The notes beneath the pieces were generated by a model. That model was not told the DNA's origin. It searched no databases and saw only the letters and a list, made by a program, of their open reading frames with translations. The translations under genes were made by a program, and so were the position numbers. From Mucilaginibacter sp. (GTDB taxonomy: Bacteria; Bacteroidota; Bacteroidia; Sphingobacteriales; Sphingobacteriaceae), in assembly GCA_028287895.1 (NCBI GenBank), contig JAQBOV010000091.1, forward strand, positions 1 through 64,000: 64,000 nucleotides of DNA. The letters run 5' to 3'. The number at the start of each line of letters is the position of its first letter. Position 1 is the stretch's first letter. Below, one piece after another: positions 52,621 to 62,087 of the stretch.

Positions 52621-52628
52621 TACATTTG
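52621..52628 (+). promoter_or_regulatory. GH3 gene promoter -7 box
   Basis: TACATTTG is a perfect TAnnTTTG box, 8 bases before the start codon; CTTA at 52598-52601 is a partial -33 at 19 bases. Confidence 0.5.
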
Positions 52629-52636
52629 AAACCAAT

Positions 52637-54367
52637 ATGAAGCGATTTGAGAGCAGTTTAAAATATACTTTCCTGTGTTTTTTGATCATTAATGGTTTTA
52701 CTGCTTTTGCACAGCAAAAAACAGGTTACCTATCATCGCTAAACCGGCAGAACCATTGGGTGGATTCTGTGTACAAAAAATTAAGTCGCAAGCAAAGAAT
52801 AGCACAATTGTTTTTTGTAAGGGCGCATACCGACCGCGGACAAGCCTACGAAGATTCTGTAGGGAATGTGATAGAAGACGAAAAGGTTGGCGGTTTGGTG
52901 TTTTTTCAGGGAGGGCCGGTGAGGCAGTTAGATCTTATCAATAAATATCAAAAACTGGCTAAAGTGCCTTTGCTCATAGCAATGGACGGGGAATGGGGCG
53001 TGGGTATGCGTTTGGATTCAACTATATCCTACCCTTACCAGATGACGCTGGGCGCCATACAGGATAATTCGCTGATCTATAAAATGGGCCAGTTTGTAGC
53101 CTATGATTTTAAACGGCTGGGTATGCAAATAAATCTGGCGCCGGATATGGATGTGAACAATAATCCCAATAACCCTGTAATTAATTATCGTTCGTTCGGG
53201 GATAACAAATACAATGTGGCAGCAAAGGGTATAGCTTATATGAAAGGGATGCAGGACGCAGGCTTGCTTACTACCGCCAAACATTTTCCGGGGCACGGAG
53301 ATACGAACGTAGATTCACATCTTGAGCTGCCTTCATTACCTTTTAGCCGGCAGCGGCTGGATACGCTGGAGGAATATCCTTTCAGGCAAGCTATTAAAGC
53401 AGGCATAAGCGGAGTGATGATCGCTCACATGGATATCCCGGCTTTGGATACCACGAAAAACCTGCCTTCAACCCTATCCAGACCAATTGTTACGGGGGTT
53501 TTAAAAGATTCGCTGGGTTTTAAAGGCCTGGTGGTATCGGATGCCATGGAAATGAAAGCAGTAGTCAAGTATTTTCCGGATGGAGAAGCTGATCTTCGCG
53601 CTTTTTTAGCGGGTAATGATATTATAGAATTATCCGAAAATTCACAGAAAGCAATAAAAACTATACGTAAAGCGGTAAGGAAAGAGCAGATTTCAAAAGA
53701 AGAATTTGAAACAAAAGTAAAAAAAGTGCTGGCTGCCAAATACTGGGCGGGATTAAATCATTATCGTGACATCTCACCTGAACATTTAGTTGAAGATCTG
53801 AACAGGGAAAGTGCCAAAGCATTGGTGCAGCAGTTGAGCGATGCTGCAGTTACGCTGGTAAAAGGCGATGCACCGGCGGTCCAACTAAACCCGATTGCGA
53901 AAACAGCGATTATCAGCATCGGCGTTAATCAGATAACCCCTTTTCAGCAGGAATTGTCACAATGGTATCTGAACAGTGATACTTTCATTGTTGGAAAAGG
54001 CACACCGGCTGATGATCTGCTTAAATTATTAGGGAAATTAAGGCAATACGACCAGGTATTTGTTAGCATTAATGACACCCGTGCACGCCCTGCAAGCAAG
54101 CTGGATTACAGCCGCGGCGTGAGGTTATTTATAGCTGAAGTTGCGGCCCATCAACAGTCGGTAGTTTGTGTTTTTGCTAATCCATATACCTTGGCCGGGC
54201 TGCCCGGCATTGAAAAAAGCGGTGCGTTGATAGCCTGCTATCAAATGAGTAATGAGTTACAGCATTCGGCAGTAAAGGTGATCACACGTCTTATCAATCC
54301 GAAAGGAAAATTGCCGGTAAATGTGAATATGTTTTTTCCTTACGGAACCGGCGTAAGTTTGAAATAA
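52637..54367 (+). CDS. Exported glycoside hydrolase family 3 protein (beta-N-acetylhexosaminidase-like)
   Basis: The 576-residue protein has a signal peptide (cleavage near FAQ, residue 27). The GH3 barrel carries GLVFFQGGPV, LLIAMDGEWGVGMRL and the NagZ-type motif AKHFPGHGDTNVDSHLELP near 212-230, whose His/Asp pair is the acid-base dyad in NagZ-like enzymes. The catalytic nucleophile Asp is in VVSDAMEMKAV. A C-terminal domain of about 170 residues follows. It may release GlcNAc from cell-wall fragments; nagA in the window could use the product after phosphorylation. Followed 11 bases later by the next gene. Confidence 0.9.
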   Translation: MKRFESSLKYTFLCFLIINGFTAFAQQKTGYLSSLNRQNHWVDSVYKKLSRKQRIAQLFFVRAHTDRGQAYEDSVGNVIEDEKVGGLVFFQGGPVRQLDLINKYQKLAKVPLLIAMDGEWGVGMRLDSTISYPYQMTLGAIQDNSLIYKMGQFVAYDFKRLGMQINLAPDMDVNNNPNNPVINYRSFGDNKYNVAAKGIAYMKGMQDAGLLTTAKHFPGHGDTNVDSHLELPSLPFSRQRLDTLEEYPFRQAIKAGISGVMIAHMDIPALDTTKNLPSTLSRPIVTGVLKDSLGFKGLVVSDAMEMKAVVKYFPDGEADLRAFLAGNDIIELSENSQKAIKTIRKAVRKEQISKEEFETKVKKVLAAKYWAGLNHYRDISPEHLVEDLNRESAKALVQQLSDAAVTLVKGDAPAVQLNPIAKTAIISIGVNQITPFQQELSQWYLNSDTFIVGKGTPADDLLKLLGKLRQYDQVFVSINDTRARPASKLDYSRGVRLFIAEVAAHQQSVVCVFANPYTLAGLPGIEKSGALIACYQMSNELQHSAVKVITRLINPKGKLPVNVNMFFPYGTGVSLK

Positions 54368-54378
54368 ATTAAAACAAC

Positions 54379-55050
54379 ATGGATACAAAAATAAGAGCGA
54401 TTGTAACCGGAGCTACCGGAATGGTTGGCGAAGGCGTATTGCATGAATGTTTACTACACCCGCAAGTGGAAGCGGTTTTGGTGGTCAATAGAAGTCCCTG
54501 TGGTGTGGTGCATCCCAAACTAAAAGAGATCATTCATCCGGATTTTTTTGACCTTTCAGTTATTGAAGACCAGCTTTCGGGTTATAACGCCTGTTATTTT
54601 TGTTCAGGTGTTTCATCCGTTGGGATGAAGGAACCTGAATATTATAAGCTGACTTATACTTTAACACTCAATGTTGCCCGGACTTTGAGCCGGCTTAACC
54701 CTGAGATGGCCTTCTGCTATGTATCAGGCGGCGGTACCGACGGTACTGAAAAAGGCAGGTCTATGTGGGCCAGGGTAAAAGGCAAGACGGAAAATGATTT
54801 GATGAAATTGCCCTTTAAGCAGGTATTCAACTTCAGGCCCGGCTATATGCATCCTACCAAAGGATTGAAAAATACCTTGCCGTATTATAAATACCTGAGC
54901 TGGATGTATCCGTTTTTCCGCAGGTTTTTTTCCGGATTAGTAAGCACGCTGGCCGAGCTTGGCCTTCCGATGATCAATGTGACCCGGTTTGGGTATGAAA
55001 AGCAGGTTCTCGAGGTGAGGGATATTGTGGCTGTGGCCAAGGCAAGTTAG
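54379..55050 (+). CDS. NAD(P)-binding Rossmann-fold protein (atypical SDR / epimerase-like)
   Basis: The 223-residue protein has the dinucleotide motif VTGATGMVGEGVLHECLLH near residues 9-27 and FCYVSGGGTDGTEKGRSMW, a YxxxK-like variant being absent in the usual position. It resembles short atypical SDRs of the HTATIP2/YwnB type. Located 11 bases after the GH3 gene, so co-transcribed, but no functional link is evident. A 298-base gap follows. Confidence 0.8.
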   Translation: MDTKIRAIVTGATGMVGEGVLHECLLHPQVEAVLVVNRSPCGVVHPKLKEIIHPDFFDLSVIEDQLSGYNACYFCSGVSSVGMKEPEYYKLTYTLTLNVARTLSRLNPEMAFCYVSGGGTDGTEKGRSMWARVKGKTENDLMKLPFKQVFNFRPGYMHPTKGLKNTLPYYKYLSWMYPFFRRFFSGLVSTLAELGLPMINVTRFGYEKQVLEVRDIVAVAKAS

Positions 55051-55348
55051 TGAAAGGCCCAATCAATCATATTTTATGATTTAGGGTCCCGCCTGTTATC
55101 CCAGAATGCTGTCACTATGAGGAATCATCATCTGTGATCCAGGGTCAGCCATTGTTACTTGATTGTAAATCATACTGCCGAACCTCGAGTATTGGATTCT
55201 CAAAAGGACAATAACCAGAAGGTAACTTATAAAATTTAAGTTGACCGGTCATTTTTTAAATAAACATGAATTTTCAATATTTGAGACATTCATTACCTGA
55301 AATTATCGGTAAGTATATTCTCTTTTCCTTACATTTACTTCTATAAGT
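55051..55348. other. Noncoding interval before the helicase gene
   Basis: About 300 bases with no credible frame. A weak dyad TTACC/GGTAA occurs around 55299-55316. No terminator or clear TAnnTTTG promoter was found. Confidence 0.4.
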
Positions 55349-58300
55349 ATGCAGCCCAACCCCAATAAATACAACAAAGAATTTCAGCAGGCCCTGGCCC
55401 GGCTTAACCCCGAACAAATGGCGGCTGTCGAGCAAATGGATGGTCCGGTTCTGGTGATTGCCGGGCCAGGCACGGGTAAAACACAGATATTGGCGGCACG
55501 CATAGGCAAGATACTGACCGAGACCGACGCCAGTGCGCACGAAATTTTGTGTCTCACTTATACCGACGCAGGTGCAGTAGCCATGCGGAAGCGATTATTC
55601 GAATTTATAGGGCCGGATGCCTACCGTGTAAACATTTACACCTTCCATGCTTTTTGCAACGAGATCATACAGGAGAACCTGGAATATTTTGGAAAACTTA
55701 ACCTGGAGCCGTTGTCGGACCTGGAATCAGCTATTTTGTTCAGGGAATTGATCGATGATTTTCCAAACGATCATGTGTTGAAGCGTTTTACGGGAGAGGT
55801 ATATTATGACGTTCCACGTCTCAAGGAGCTTTTTTCCACCATGAAAAAAGAGGACTGGAACAGGGAAACGATCAGTGCAGCAATTGATGAATACCTGAGT
55901 GATATTCATCTGCGCGAAGGGTTCTTCTATAAACGTGCCAACGCTACAAAAGGGATAAAGATAGGCGACCCTCACCCGGATAAAATTGAAAAGGCCCGTG
56001 AGGCCATGGCCAAGCTACTGTCTGCTGTTAGTGAATACGAGAATTTCGATAAAAAAATGAAGGACCGCGGCCGCTATGATTATGATGACATGATTATCTG
56101 GGTGTTGAAGGCCTTTCGGGAAAATCAAGAGATGTTGCGCAGGTATCAGGAGCGTTATCAATATATTTTGGTGGATGAGTTCCAGGATACCAGCGGATCA
56201 CAAAATGAGTTGCTTAAATTTTTGCTGAATTATTGGGACACCCCCAACGTGTTTGTAGTGGGTGATGATGACCAATCGATATTCAAGTTCCAGGGTGCAA
56301 ATATGAAGAACATCCTGGATTTTACCGCTGAATATTCCAATGCCTTGAAAATAGTGGTGCTCAAAGATAATTACCGCTCCAATCAGCACATTCTGAATAT
56401 ATCCAAAGCGCTGATCGGTAATAACAATGAGCGTTTGACACAGCAGCTCAGTTTGAATAAAAACCTGGAGGCAGCGCATCCCCGGTTTAATGAAATAGCC
56501 GTTGAACCGGTTATCCGTGAATATGAAAATCCCGACCAGGAACTGGTGCATGTGGCCGAACAGATCAAACAGTTAATTGACAGCCGAACAGAGCCGGGAG
56601 AGATCGCTGTGATCTATCGCAACCACAACCAGGTAGAGGAGTTGGTGCACTACATCGATGTGCAAAAAATATCGGTAAATATTAAACGAAAGATCGATAT
56701 CCTAAGCCTGCCTTTCGGCGAAAAGATCATTAATATCCTGCGCTATCTGGCTATGGAAATGGATTCGCCCTATAGTGGCGATGAGTTGCTGTTCGAGATC
56801 ATGCATTATGACTTCTTTGGTGTTCCGCCCATCGAGATAGCCAAGGCAAGCATAACAGTGACCAGCGAAAATTATAAAGTATCAAACAGTAACACCGCTA
56901 AGACCTCGTTGCGGCGGCATATCAGTGAACTACGGTCGCCTGCCCAACCAGGTTTGTTTGATCACGTGCAGAACCCGGAGATGAAAAATCTCATCACCCA
57001 TATCGATGATCTGTTAAAAGCATCAGTGAGCGTTACCCTGCAGCAGCTTTTCCAGTCTGTCATTACTAAAATGGGCATCCTGCGCTATGTGATGCTGCAA
57101 CCGGATAAGGGATGGTATATGCAGGTACTCACCAACTTCTTTGACTTTTTGAAGGACGAAAGCCGCAAAAATCCTGATATCAAATTAGCCGACCTGATCG
57201 CGACAATTGACCTGATGAAGAAAAATAACATCAGACTGGCATTGAACCAGGTAATATTTTCGGACAATGGCGTTAATTTTTTAACGGCCCACGGCTCAAA
57301 AGGCCTGGAGTTTGAGCATGTGTTCCTGATCGGCTGTAATAAAAAAACATGGGACAGTAAAGGACGCAACCACGGCTTTAGCTATCCCGATACATTGACT
57401 CAGGCTTCGGCAGATGATCTTGCACAGATGGAAGAATCGCGACGTTTGTTTTATGTAGCGCTTACCCGTGCCAAACAATGCCTCACCATATCGTATGCCA
57501 CTAAGGATAAAAATGGGAAGGATCAGGAGTCCTCACAGTTTGTTGGAGAGATATTAGCCAATACGCATTTGCAGGTGCACTATCCTAAAGTAAGTACAGA
57601 TGCCATGACGGATTTTTACCTTACCCAGTTAAGTGAGGAGGATAAACCTAAAGTTGAATTGATCGACAGTAATTTTATTGACCAACTGCTGCAAAACTAT
57701 ACGCTGTCAGTCACGCATTTAAACAATTACTTAGATTGCCCCTTGCGATTTTATTTCCAGTGTCTGATCAGGGTGCCTTCCGGTAAAAGTCCGGCAGCAA
57801 CATTTGGGTCGGCTGTACATGATGCACTGAGAAAAGCTTTCAAGAATCTGAAAGAAAATGAAAATGAATTTATGCCGGTAGAAAATTTCATGAAAGATTT
57901 CAATAGGTATATGTTCCGCAACCGCGACTCATTTACAAAGGACGATTTTAAACGCAGGCTGGCTTACGGGGAAAAGATATTGCCGCCATTTTATGAATTA
58001 AATATACTTACCTGGAACAAGATAGCCCTGGTTGAATTGCCAGTAAAAAATATTGAAGTTCAGGGCGTACCGATAAAAGGAAACCTGGACAAGGTGGAAT
58101 TTACCGGAAAGCAGGTGAACGTAGTGGATTACAAAACAGGCAATCTGAAATATGCTAAAGAAAAATTTCTGCGGCCAAATGACAATAATCCTAACGGCGG
58201 AGATTATTGGCGCCAGGCTGTTTTTTATAAGTTGCTGGTAGAACATGATCGTACCAAGGACTGGCAGGTGGTTGATAGCGTATTTGATTTTGTTGAACCG

Positions 58301-58519
58301 ATAAATGTTGGAGAATATCATAAGGAACATATTACCATATCGCAGGAGGATATCGCTATAGTTACCGATCAGATAAAAACGGTGTACCAGAAAATAATGG
58401 CGCATGATTTTAATACGGGCTGCGGTAAAAAGGATTGTGAATGGTGCCATTTTGTGCGGAGTAATTTTACACAGCCAGGAAATATAATGGAATTGGCTGC
58501 AGAACAGGATTTGAATTAA
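55349..58519 (+). CDS. UvrD/Rep-type helicase fused to PD-(D/E)XK nuclease with Fe-S cysteines
   Basis: The 1056-residue protein joins a superfamily 1A helicase (Walker A GPGTGKTQILAARI near 32-45; Walker B VDEFQDTSGSQNE near 273; motif III VVGDDDQSIFKFQGAN; motif VI ESRRLFYVALTRAKQ near 693) to a C-terminal PD-(D/E)XK nuclease with Asp914, and Asp927 and Lys929 in VVDYKTGN. Cysteines at 797, 1025, 1030 and 1033 fit the AddB-type iron-sulfur staple around the nuclease. It would unwind and process DNA ends in repair. No AddA or RecC partner is adjacent. A palindrome follows at once. Confidence 0.92.
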   Translation: MQPNPNKYNKEFQQALARLNPEQMAAVEQMDGPVLVIAGPGTGKTQILAARIGKILTETDASAHEILCLTYTDAGAVAMRKRLFEFIGPDAYRVNIYTFHAFCNEIIQENLEYFGKLNLEPLSDLESAILFRELIDDFPNDHVLKRFTGEVYYDVPRLKELFSTMKKEDWNRETISAAIDEYLSDIHLREGFFYKRANATKGIKIGDPHPDKIEKAREAMAKLLSAVSEYENFDKKMKDRGRYDYDDMIIWVLKAFRENQEMLRRYQERYQYILVDEFQDTSGSQNELLKFLLNYWDTPNVFVVGDDDQSIFKFQGANMKNILDFTAEYSNALKIVVLKDNYRSNQHILNISKALIGNNNERLTQQLSLNKNLEAAHPRFNEIAVEPVIREYENPDQELVHVAEQIKQLIDSRTEPGEIAVIYRNHNQVEELVHYIDVQKISVNIKRKIDILSLPFGEKIINILRYLAMEMDSPYSGDELLFEIMHYDFFGVPPIEIAKASITVTSENYKVSNSNTAKTSLRRHISELRSPAQPGLFDHVQNPEMKNLITHIDDLLKASVSVTLQQLFQSVITKMGILRYVMLQPDKGWYMQVLTNFFDFLKDESRKNPDIKLADLIATIDLMKKNNIRLALNQVIFSDNGVNFLTAHGSKGLEFEHVFLIGCNKKTWDSKGRNHGFSYPDTLTQASADDLAQMEESRRLFYVALTRAKQCLTISYATKDKNGKDQESSQFVGEILANTHLQVHYPKVSTDAMTDFYLTQLSEEDKPKVELIDSNFIDQLLQNYTLSVTHLNNYLDCPLRFYFQCLIRVPSGKSPAATFGSAVHDALRKAFKNLKENENEFMPVENFMKDFNRYMFRNRDSFTKDDFKRRLAYGEKILPPFYELNILTWNKIALVELPVKNIEVQGVPIKGNLDKVEFTGKQVNVVDYKTGNLKYAKEKFLRPNDNNPNGGDYWRQAVFYKLLVEHDRTKDWQVVDSVFDFVEPINVGEYHKEHITISQEDIAIVTDQIKTVYQKIMAHDFNTGCGKKDCEWCHFVRSNFTQPGNIMELAAEQDLN

Positions 58520-58523
58520 ACCC

Positions 58524-58551
58524 GCAGAGCGGCAACGCGTTGCCGCTCTGC
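58524..58551. repeat. 28-bp perfect palindrome upstream of the M28 gene
   Basis: A perfect palindrome whose half reads GCAGAGCGGCAACG. Its central 20 bases match the nagA-upstream palindrome at 30385-30404 with two compensating changes at the centre. It ends 12 bases before the M28 start codon and begins 4 bases after the helicase stop. Confidence 0.85.
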
Positions 58552-58563
58552 ACGATTATTATT

Positions 58564-59913
58564 ATGAAATATCTTTTTATTCTGCCATTATTTTTCAGCC
58601 TTTCATCAATTGCCCAAACCGTCATCAAACCGGATGCCGGCATACAGCAAATGACCGGTGAGGTGTCGTCGAAAAATGTTGAAGCGATCATCCGAAGATT
58701 GGTGAATTTTAAAACACGCCATACCTTGAGTGATACCACAAGTAAAACCATCGGCAGTGGCGCTGCCCGTAACTGGATAAAAGCAGAATATGAAAAATAT
58801 GCTGCAGAATCCCATGGCAGAATGACTGTAAAGTTTGACACCTTTACACAACCGAAAGGTAACCGCGTAGATAAGCCCGTGCAATTGAAGAATGTTTTGG
58901 CTGTATTGAAAGGAACTGATCCGAAGGATACAAGAGTATACATCGTATCGGGGCATTATGATTCGCGCGTAACTGATGTCATGGCCCCCAATGGCGATGA
59001 GCCGGGTGCTAATGATGATGCTTCAGGTACGGCGGTATCGATGGAGCTGGCCCGGGTAATGGCCAAACGCTCATTTCCGGCTACCATTATTTTTATGGCG
59101 GTTGTGGGCGAAGAGCAGGGTTTGTACGGCTCAACCCATGTAGCAAAACGGGCAAAGGCTGAAAACTGGAATGTAGACGCCATGCTGAATAATGATATTG
59201 TGGGCAATACGAATGGCATGGAAACTGACCTGAAAGATAACCGAAGTGTGCGGGTATTCAGTGAAGGTGTGCCAACCGTTGCAGCTGCGAGTGAAAAACA
59301 ATTAGCATCCTTAATCTCATTGGGAGGCGAGAACGACAGTCCCTCACGCGAGCTTGCTCGGTATATAAAAGAAACCGCCGAGCGGTATGTTGACCAATTG
59401 GACGTAAAATTGATCTACCGGCGCGACCGCTACTTGCGCGGAGGCGACCATGTTCCATTTTTACAGCAGGGCTTCGCGGCGGTCCGTTTTACAGAAATGA
59501 ATGAGGATTTTAACCGGCAGCATCAAAATGTCCGAACAGAAAATGGCGTGAATTACGGTGATTTGCCAGACTATGTTGATTTTAACTATGTGCAAAAAGT
59601 AGCCCGCATGAATCTTTCCGTTTTGGCTAACCTTGCATTGGCTCCTGCCGAAGCTCAAAATGTTGGTATTGTGGCCAGTGGCCTGACTAATCGTACCCAA
59701 CTGAAATGGGATGCACCCGCTAACGGTAAAAAACCCGCAGGTTATTATATACTGATGCGCGAAAGCGTGAGTCCTTACTGGGAGAAGAAATTTTATGTGA
59801 CAGATACTCATGCTGAGCTGGCTTACTCAAAGGATAACTACTTTTTTGCAGTGCAGTCAGTGGACGCGGAAGGACACGAAAGTTTGCCGGTGTATCCCAA
59901 GCCGGTCAGGTAG
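58564..59913 (+). CDS. Secreted M28 peptidase with C-terminal fibronectin-like segment
   Basis: Start MKYLFILPLFFSLSSIAQTV gives a signal peptide; an upstream TTG at 58540 lies inside the palindrome and is rejected. Zinc ligands: VSGHYDSRVTDVMAPNGDEP followed by GANDDASGTA (His, Asp near 130-155), catalytic Glu in VVGEEQGLYGS, Asp in MLNNDIVGN, and His in GGDHVPFLQQ. The last 100 residues (VASGLTNRTQLKWDAP) look like a fibronectin type III-like domain. Total 449 residues. Substrate unknown. Confidence 0.9.
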   Translation: MKYLFILPLFFSLSSIAQTVIKPDAGIQQMTGEVSSKNVEAIIRRLVNFKTRHTLSDTTSKTIGSGAARNWIKAEYEKYAAESHGRMTVKFDTFTQPKGNRVDKPVQLKNVLAVLKGTDPKDTRVYIVSGHYDSRVTDVMAPNGDEPGANDDASGTAVSMELARVMAKRSFPATIIFMAVVGEEQGLYGSTHVAKRAKAENWNVDAMLNNDIVGNTNGMETDLKDNRSVRVFSEGVPTVAAASEKQLASLISLGGENDSPSRELARYIKETAERYVDQLDVKLIYRRDRYLRGGDHVPFLQQGFAAVRFTEMNEDFNRQHQNVRTENGVNYGDLPDYVDFNYVQKVARMNLSVLANLALAPAEAQNVGIVASGLTNRTQLKWDAPANGKKPAGYYILMRESVSPYWEKKFYVTDTHAELAYSKDNYFFAVQSVDAEGHESLPVYPKPVR

Positions 59914-59974
59914 TCTTTAGGTATCAGCGAAGGCGATAGGAGATTAGTTTTGAACCGGGACTGCTTTTGCAAAA

Positions 59975-60781
59975 TTATTTCACACTCTTCCTCAACAGGA
60001 TAAAATAGCCCAGTATAAAAACTGCCACTGCTACGGCCATGCTTACCAAGATATCTTTGGTGAACAAATCGACCGTTATTTGAGGTATGCCCGGCCCGTT
60101 GCCCATTTTATTTTTTAAAAGGCTTTTTATAGTAAGCATCGGGTGAGCATATGGGAACAGGTAAGCATATTTCCAATCTACATTAGCCAGAATAACGCCG
60201 GCAATGGTAGCAGTAAAACCGATACCCATTGGTTTTAAAAAATCCTGAAAAAGCAAACTCAATAAAAATTGTATGGATAATATTCCTAATGCGGAAAACA
60301 GGAGCTTGAGATAGGTCTGTGCCAGTATACTTTCTATATGGTATTCATTGAATTTTAAAACAGGTTTGAGCACGCTCAATAAATTGCCAAATCCAATAGT
60401 GAACAGCAGGAACAATCCGAGACATAACAATACGAGGGAAAATGCATAAACATATTTAGCTGTATATACGGACCATTTTGGAATAGGCAGACTGAAAAGT
60501 GATTTCCAGGTATCTGCCTTATGTTCAATGCTATTGACTGAATAGGCGATGAACACAATGAGCATAGGTAATAGTAAAGAACCCATTACTGCTAATATTG
60601 CTCCCGCAAACTGCAGCCATACTACAACACCGGGCAGATTTGCAAGGTGTTCGCTTTTGTTAAAAAAGCCGGTAAACAACAAAAGGCATATAAGCAACGG
60701 TAACAGAACAGCGCTCCAAAACCCCATTGTTTTACGCGTTTTATAAAACTCTGACCGAAATGATCGTATAAATCCGCTCAT
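59975..60781 (-). CDS. ABC-2 type transporter permease
   Basis: The 268-residue protein has six membrane helices and starts with the charged segment IRSFRSEFYKTRKTMGFW usual for ABC-2 permeases; it contains EHKADTWKSLFSLPIPKWSVYTAKY typical of bacteriocin/lantibiotic immunity-type permeases. It follows the ATPase gene by 4 bases. It probably exports or excludes peptides or other hydrophobic compounds. Confidence 0.88.
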   Translation of the reverse strand: MSGFIRSFRSEFYKTRKTMGFWSAVLLPLLICLLLFTGFFNKSEHLANLPGVVVWLQFAGAILAVMGSLLLPMLIVFIAYSVNSIEHKADTWKSLFSLPIPKWSVYTAKYVYAFSLVLLCLGLFLLFTIGFGNLLSVLKPVLKFNEYHIESILAQTYLKLLFSALGILSIQFLLSLLFQDFLKPMGIGFTATIAGVILANVDWKYAYLFPYAHPMLTIKSLLKNKMGNGPGIPQITVDLFTKDILVSMAVAVAVFILGYFILLRKSVK

Positions 60782-60785
60782 TTGC

Positions 60786-61685
60786 TCAGGCTTGTTGGGT
60801 GATGTCTAAAAATAGTTTTTCCAGATCCTGATGTATTTTGTGGATACTATAAATCATATGCCCGTTCTTATTAAGTAAAGTGTTGATCTCGCCCATTTGG
60901 ATTTTTGAAGCGTATGGGACAGATAAATGTTTGTCATTAATATCGGTTATAACAAAACCATGTTTTTTCAAAAAGTTAGCTGCATCAACGGCGTTATCCA
61001 ATTCGATATGTACCTGTGGCTGACTGATGGCTTCCAGGTCCTGAATGCTTCCCTGAAAAAGTAATTCGCCCTTATCGATAATGCCTACATGCGTAGCCAT
61101 ACGCTCTACTTCCCCCAGCAGGTGGCTTGATATAAAAACGGTTTTACTATGCCGGGTAACCAACCTGATCAATAATTCACGCACTTCAATAATACCGTTT
61201 GGATCAAGGCCGTTAGTAGGCTCGTCAAGAATAAGTAGTTTAGGGTCGGACAGTAAAGCCAGGGCAATGCCGAGGCGCTGTTTCATCCCTGATGAATATT
61301 TGCCGGCTTTTTTGTGCGCTGCATCGGTTAAATGCACCAGTGCAAGCATCTCATCAACTCTTTGTTCGGATATCTGCAGCAGCAAAGCCCGGTTCATCAG
61401 GTTTTCTTTGCCCGAAAGATGAAGATATATGGCAGGCTGCTCAATCAGCGAGCCTATTTGCGAAAGAATAGTAATGCGATTGCTTTTCAACTCCTTACCA
61501 AAAATATGAATGCTGCCCTGATCTGTTTTTAACAGATTGAGCAGCAATTTTATGGTAGTGGTTTTACCGGCGCCGTTCGGCCCCAGGAAACCGTAAATAC
61601 TGCCTTCGGGCACTTGCAGGGATAGCGATTTTACAACTTGCTGGTTGCCAAAATGAAAACTAAGCCCTTCGGTGCTAATTACCAT
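60786..61685 (-). CDS. ABC transporter ATP-binding protein (CcmA/NatA-type)
   Basis: The 299-residue ATPase begins MVISTEGLSFHFGNQQVVKS; the longer open frame is rejected because this ATG overlaps the previous stop by 7 bases (translational coupling). Walker A is GPNGAGKTTTIKLLLNL near residues 38-54, signature YSSGMKQRLGIALALLSDP, Walker B LLILDEPTNGLDPNG. The C-terminal 80 residues are the domain seen in immunity-type ATPases. It pairs with the permease at 59975. Confidence 0.93.
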   Translation of the reverse strand: MVISTEGLSFHFGNQQVVKSLSLQVPEGSIYGFLGPNGAGKTTTIKLLLNLLKTDQGSIHIFGKELKSNRITILSQIGSLIEQPAIYLHLSGKENLMNRALLLQISEQRVDEMLALVHLTDAAHKKAGKYSSGMKQRLGIALALLSDPKLLILDEPTNGLDPNGIIEVRELLIRLVTRHSKTVFISSHLLGEVERMATHVGIIDKGELLFQGSIQDLEAISQPQVHIELDNAVDAANFLKKHGFVITDINDKHLSVPYASKIQMGEINTLLNKNGHMIYSIHKIHQDLEKLFLDITQQA

Positions 61686-61885
61686 AGTTTTTCTTTGGCA
61701 ATCGAGCAAACGGTTTTTACCAAAGTTATGCCTTTGTAAAAAAGCGATGTTGCATGTACAACCGTATTCCCTTCGTTGTAATCCTTTTTTTGTTGAGATT
61801 GATAACTTATCCCCATTATTAAAGCAAATACCACAGGTAACAACAGTAAAATAAATGGATTCGAATTTGAGATCAGCCTTTTCAT
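61679..61885 (-). CDS. Small membrane protein preceding the ABC transporter, 68 residues
   Basis: MKRLISNSNPFILLLLPVVF begins a protein with one strong helix (about residues 9-29) and a second weaker hydrophobic stretch near 45-60. The stop overlaps the ATPase start by 7 bases, which strongly supports translation. It is the first gene of the operon and could be an accessory subunit or the sensed element of the transporter. I do not recognise the family. Confidence 0.6.
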   Translation of the reverse strand: MKRLISNSNPFILLLLPVVFALIMGISYQSQQKKDYNEGNTVVHATSLFYKGITLVKTVCSIAKEKLW

Positions 61886-61991
61886 TGTGTGATGATTTAT
61901 GATACAAAAGAATAGCTAATTTTTAACCTGCTAAAAAGTATTAGACCAACAGACCGGATTTGTAGATGAACCGGCGTTTTGACCTATAAAA

Positions 61992-62022
61992 GCGTTCATC
62001 GTAAATATTAAGGCGTTTATCG
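61992..62022. promoter_or_regulatory. Direct repeats resembling LytTR regulator sites
   Basis: GCGTTCATCG (61992-62001) and GCGTTTATCG (62013-62022) match at 9 of 10 positions with a start-to-start spacing of 21 bases, two helical turns. A weaker third copy (GCGTTTTG) starts at 61974. They lie between the divergent ABC operon and the LytTR two-component genes. Confidence 0.55.
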
Positions 62023-62087
62023 GCAAAAAGAGATACTATATATAAATATTGAGTAATAAAGCATACAAAAATATTACTTTAGATGCG

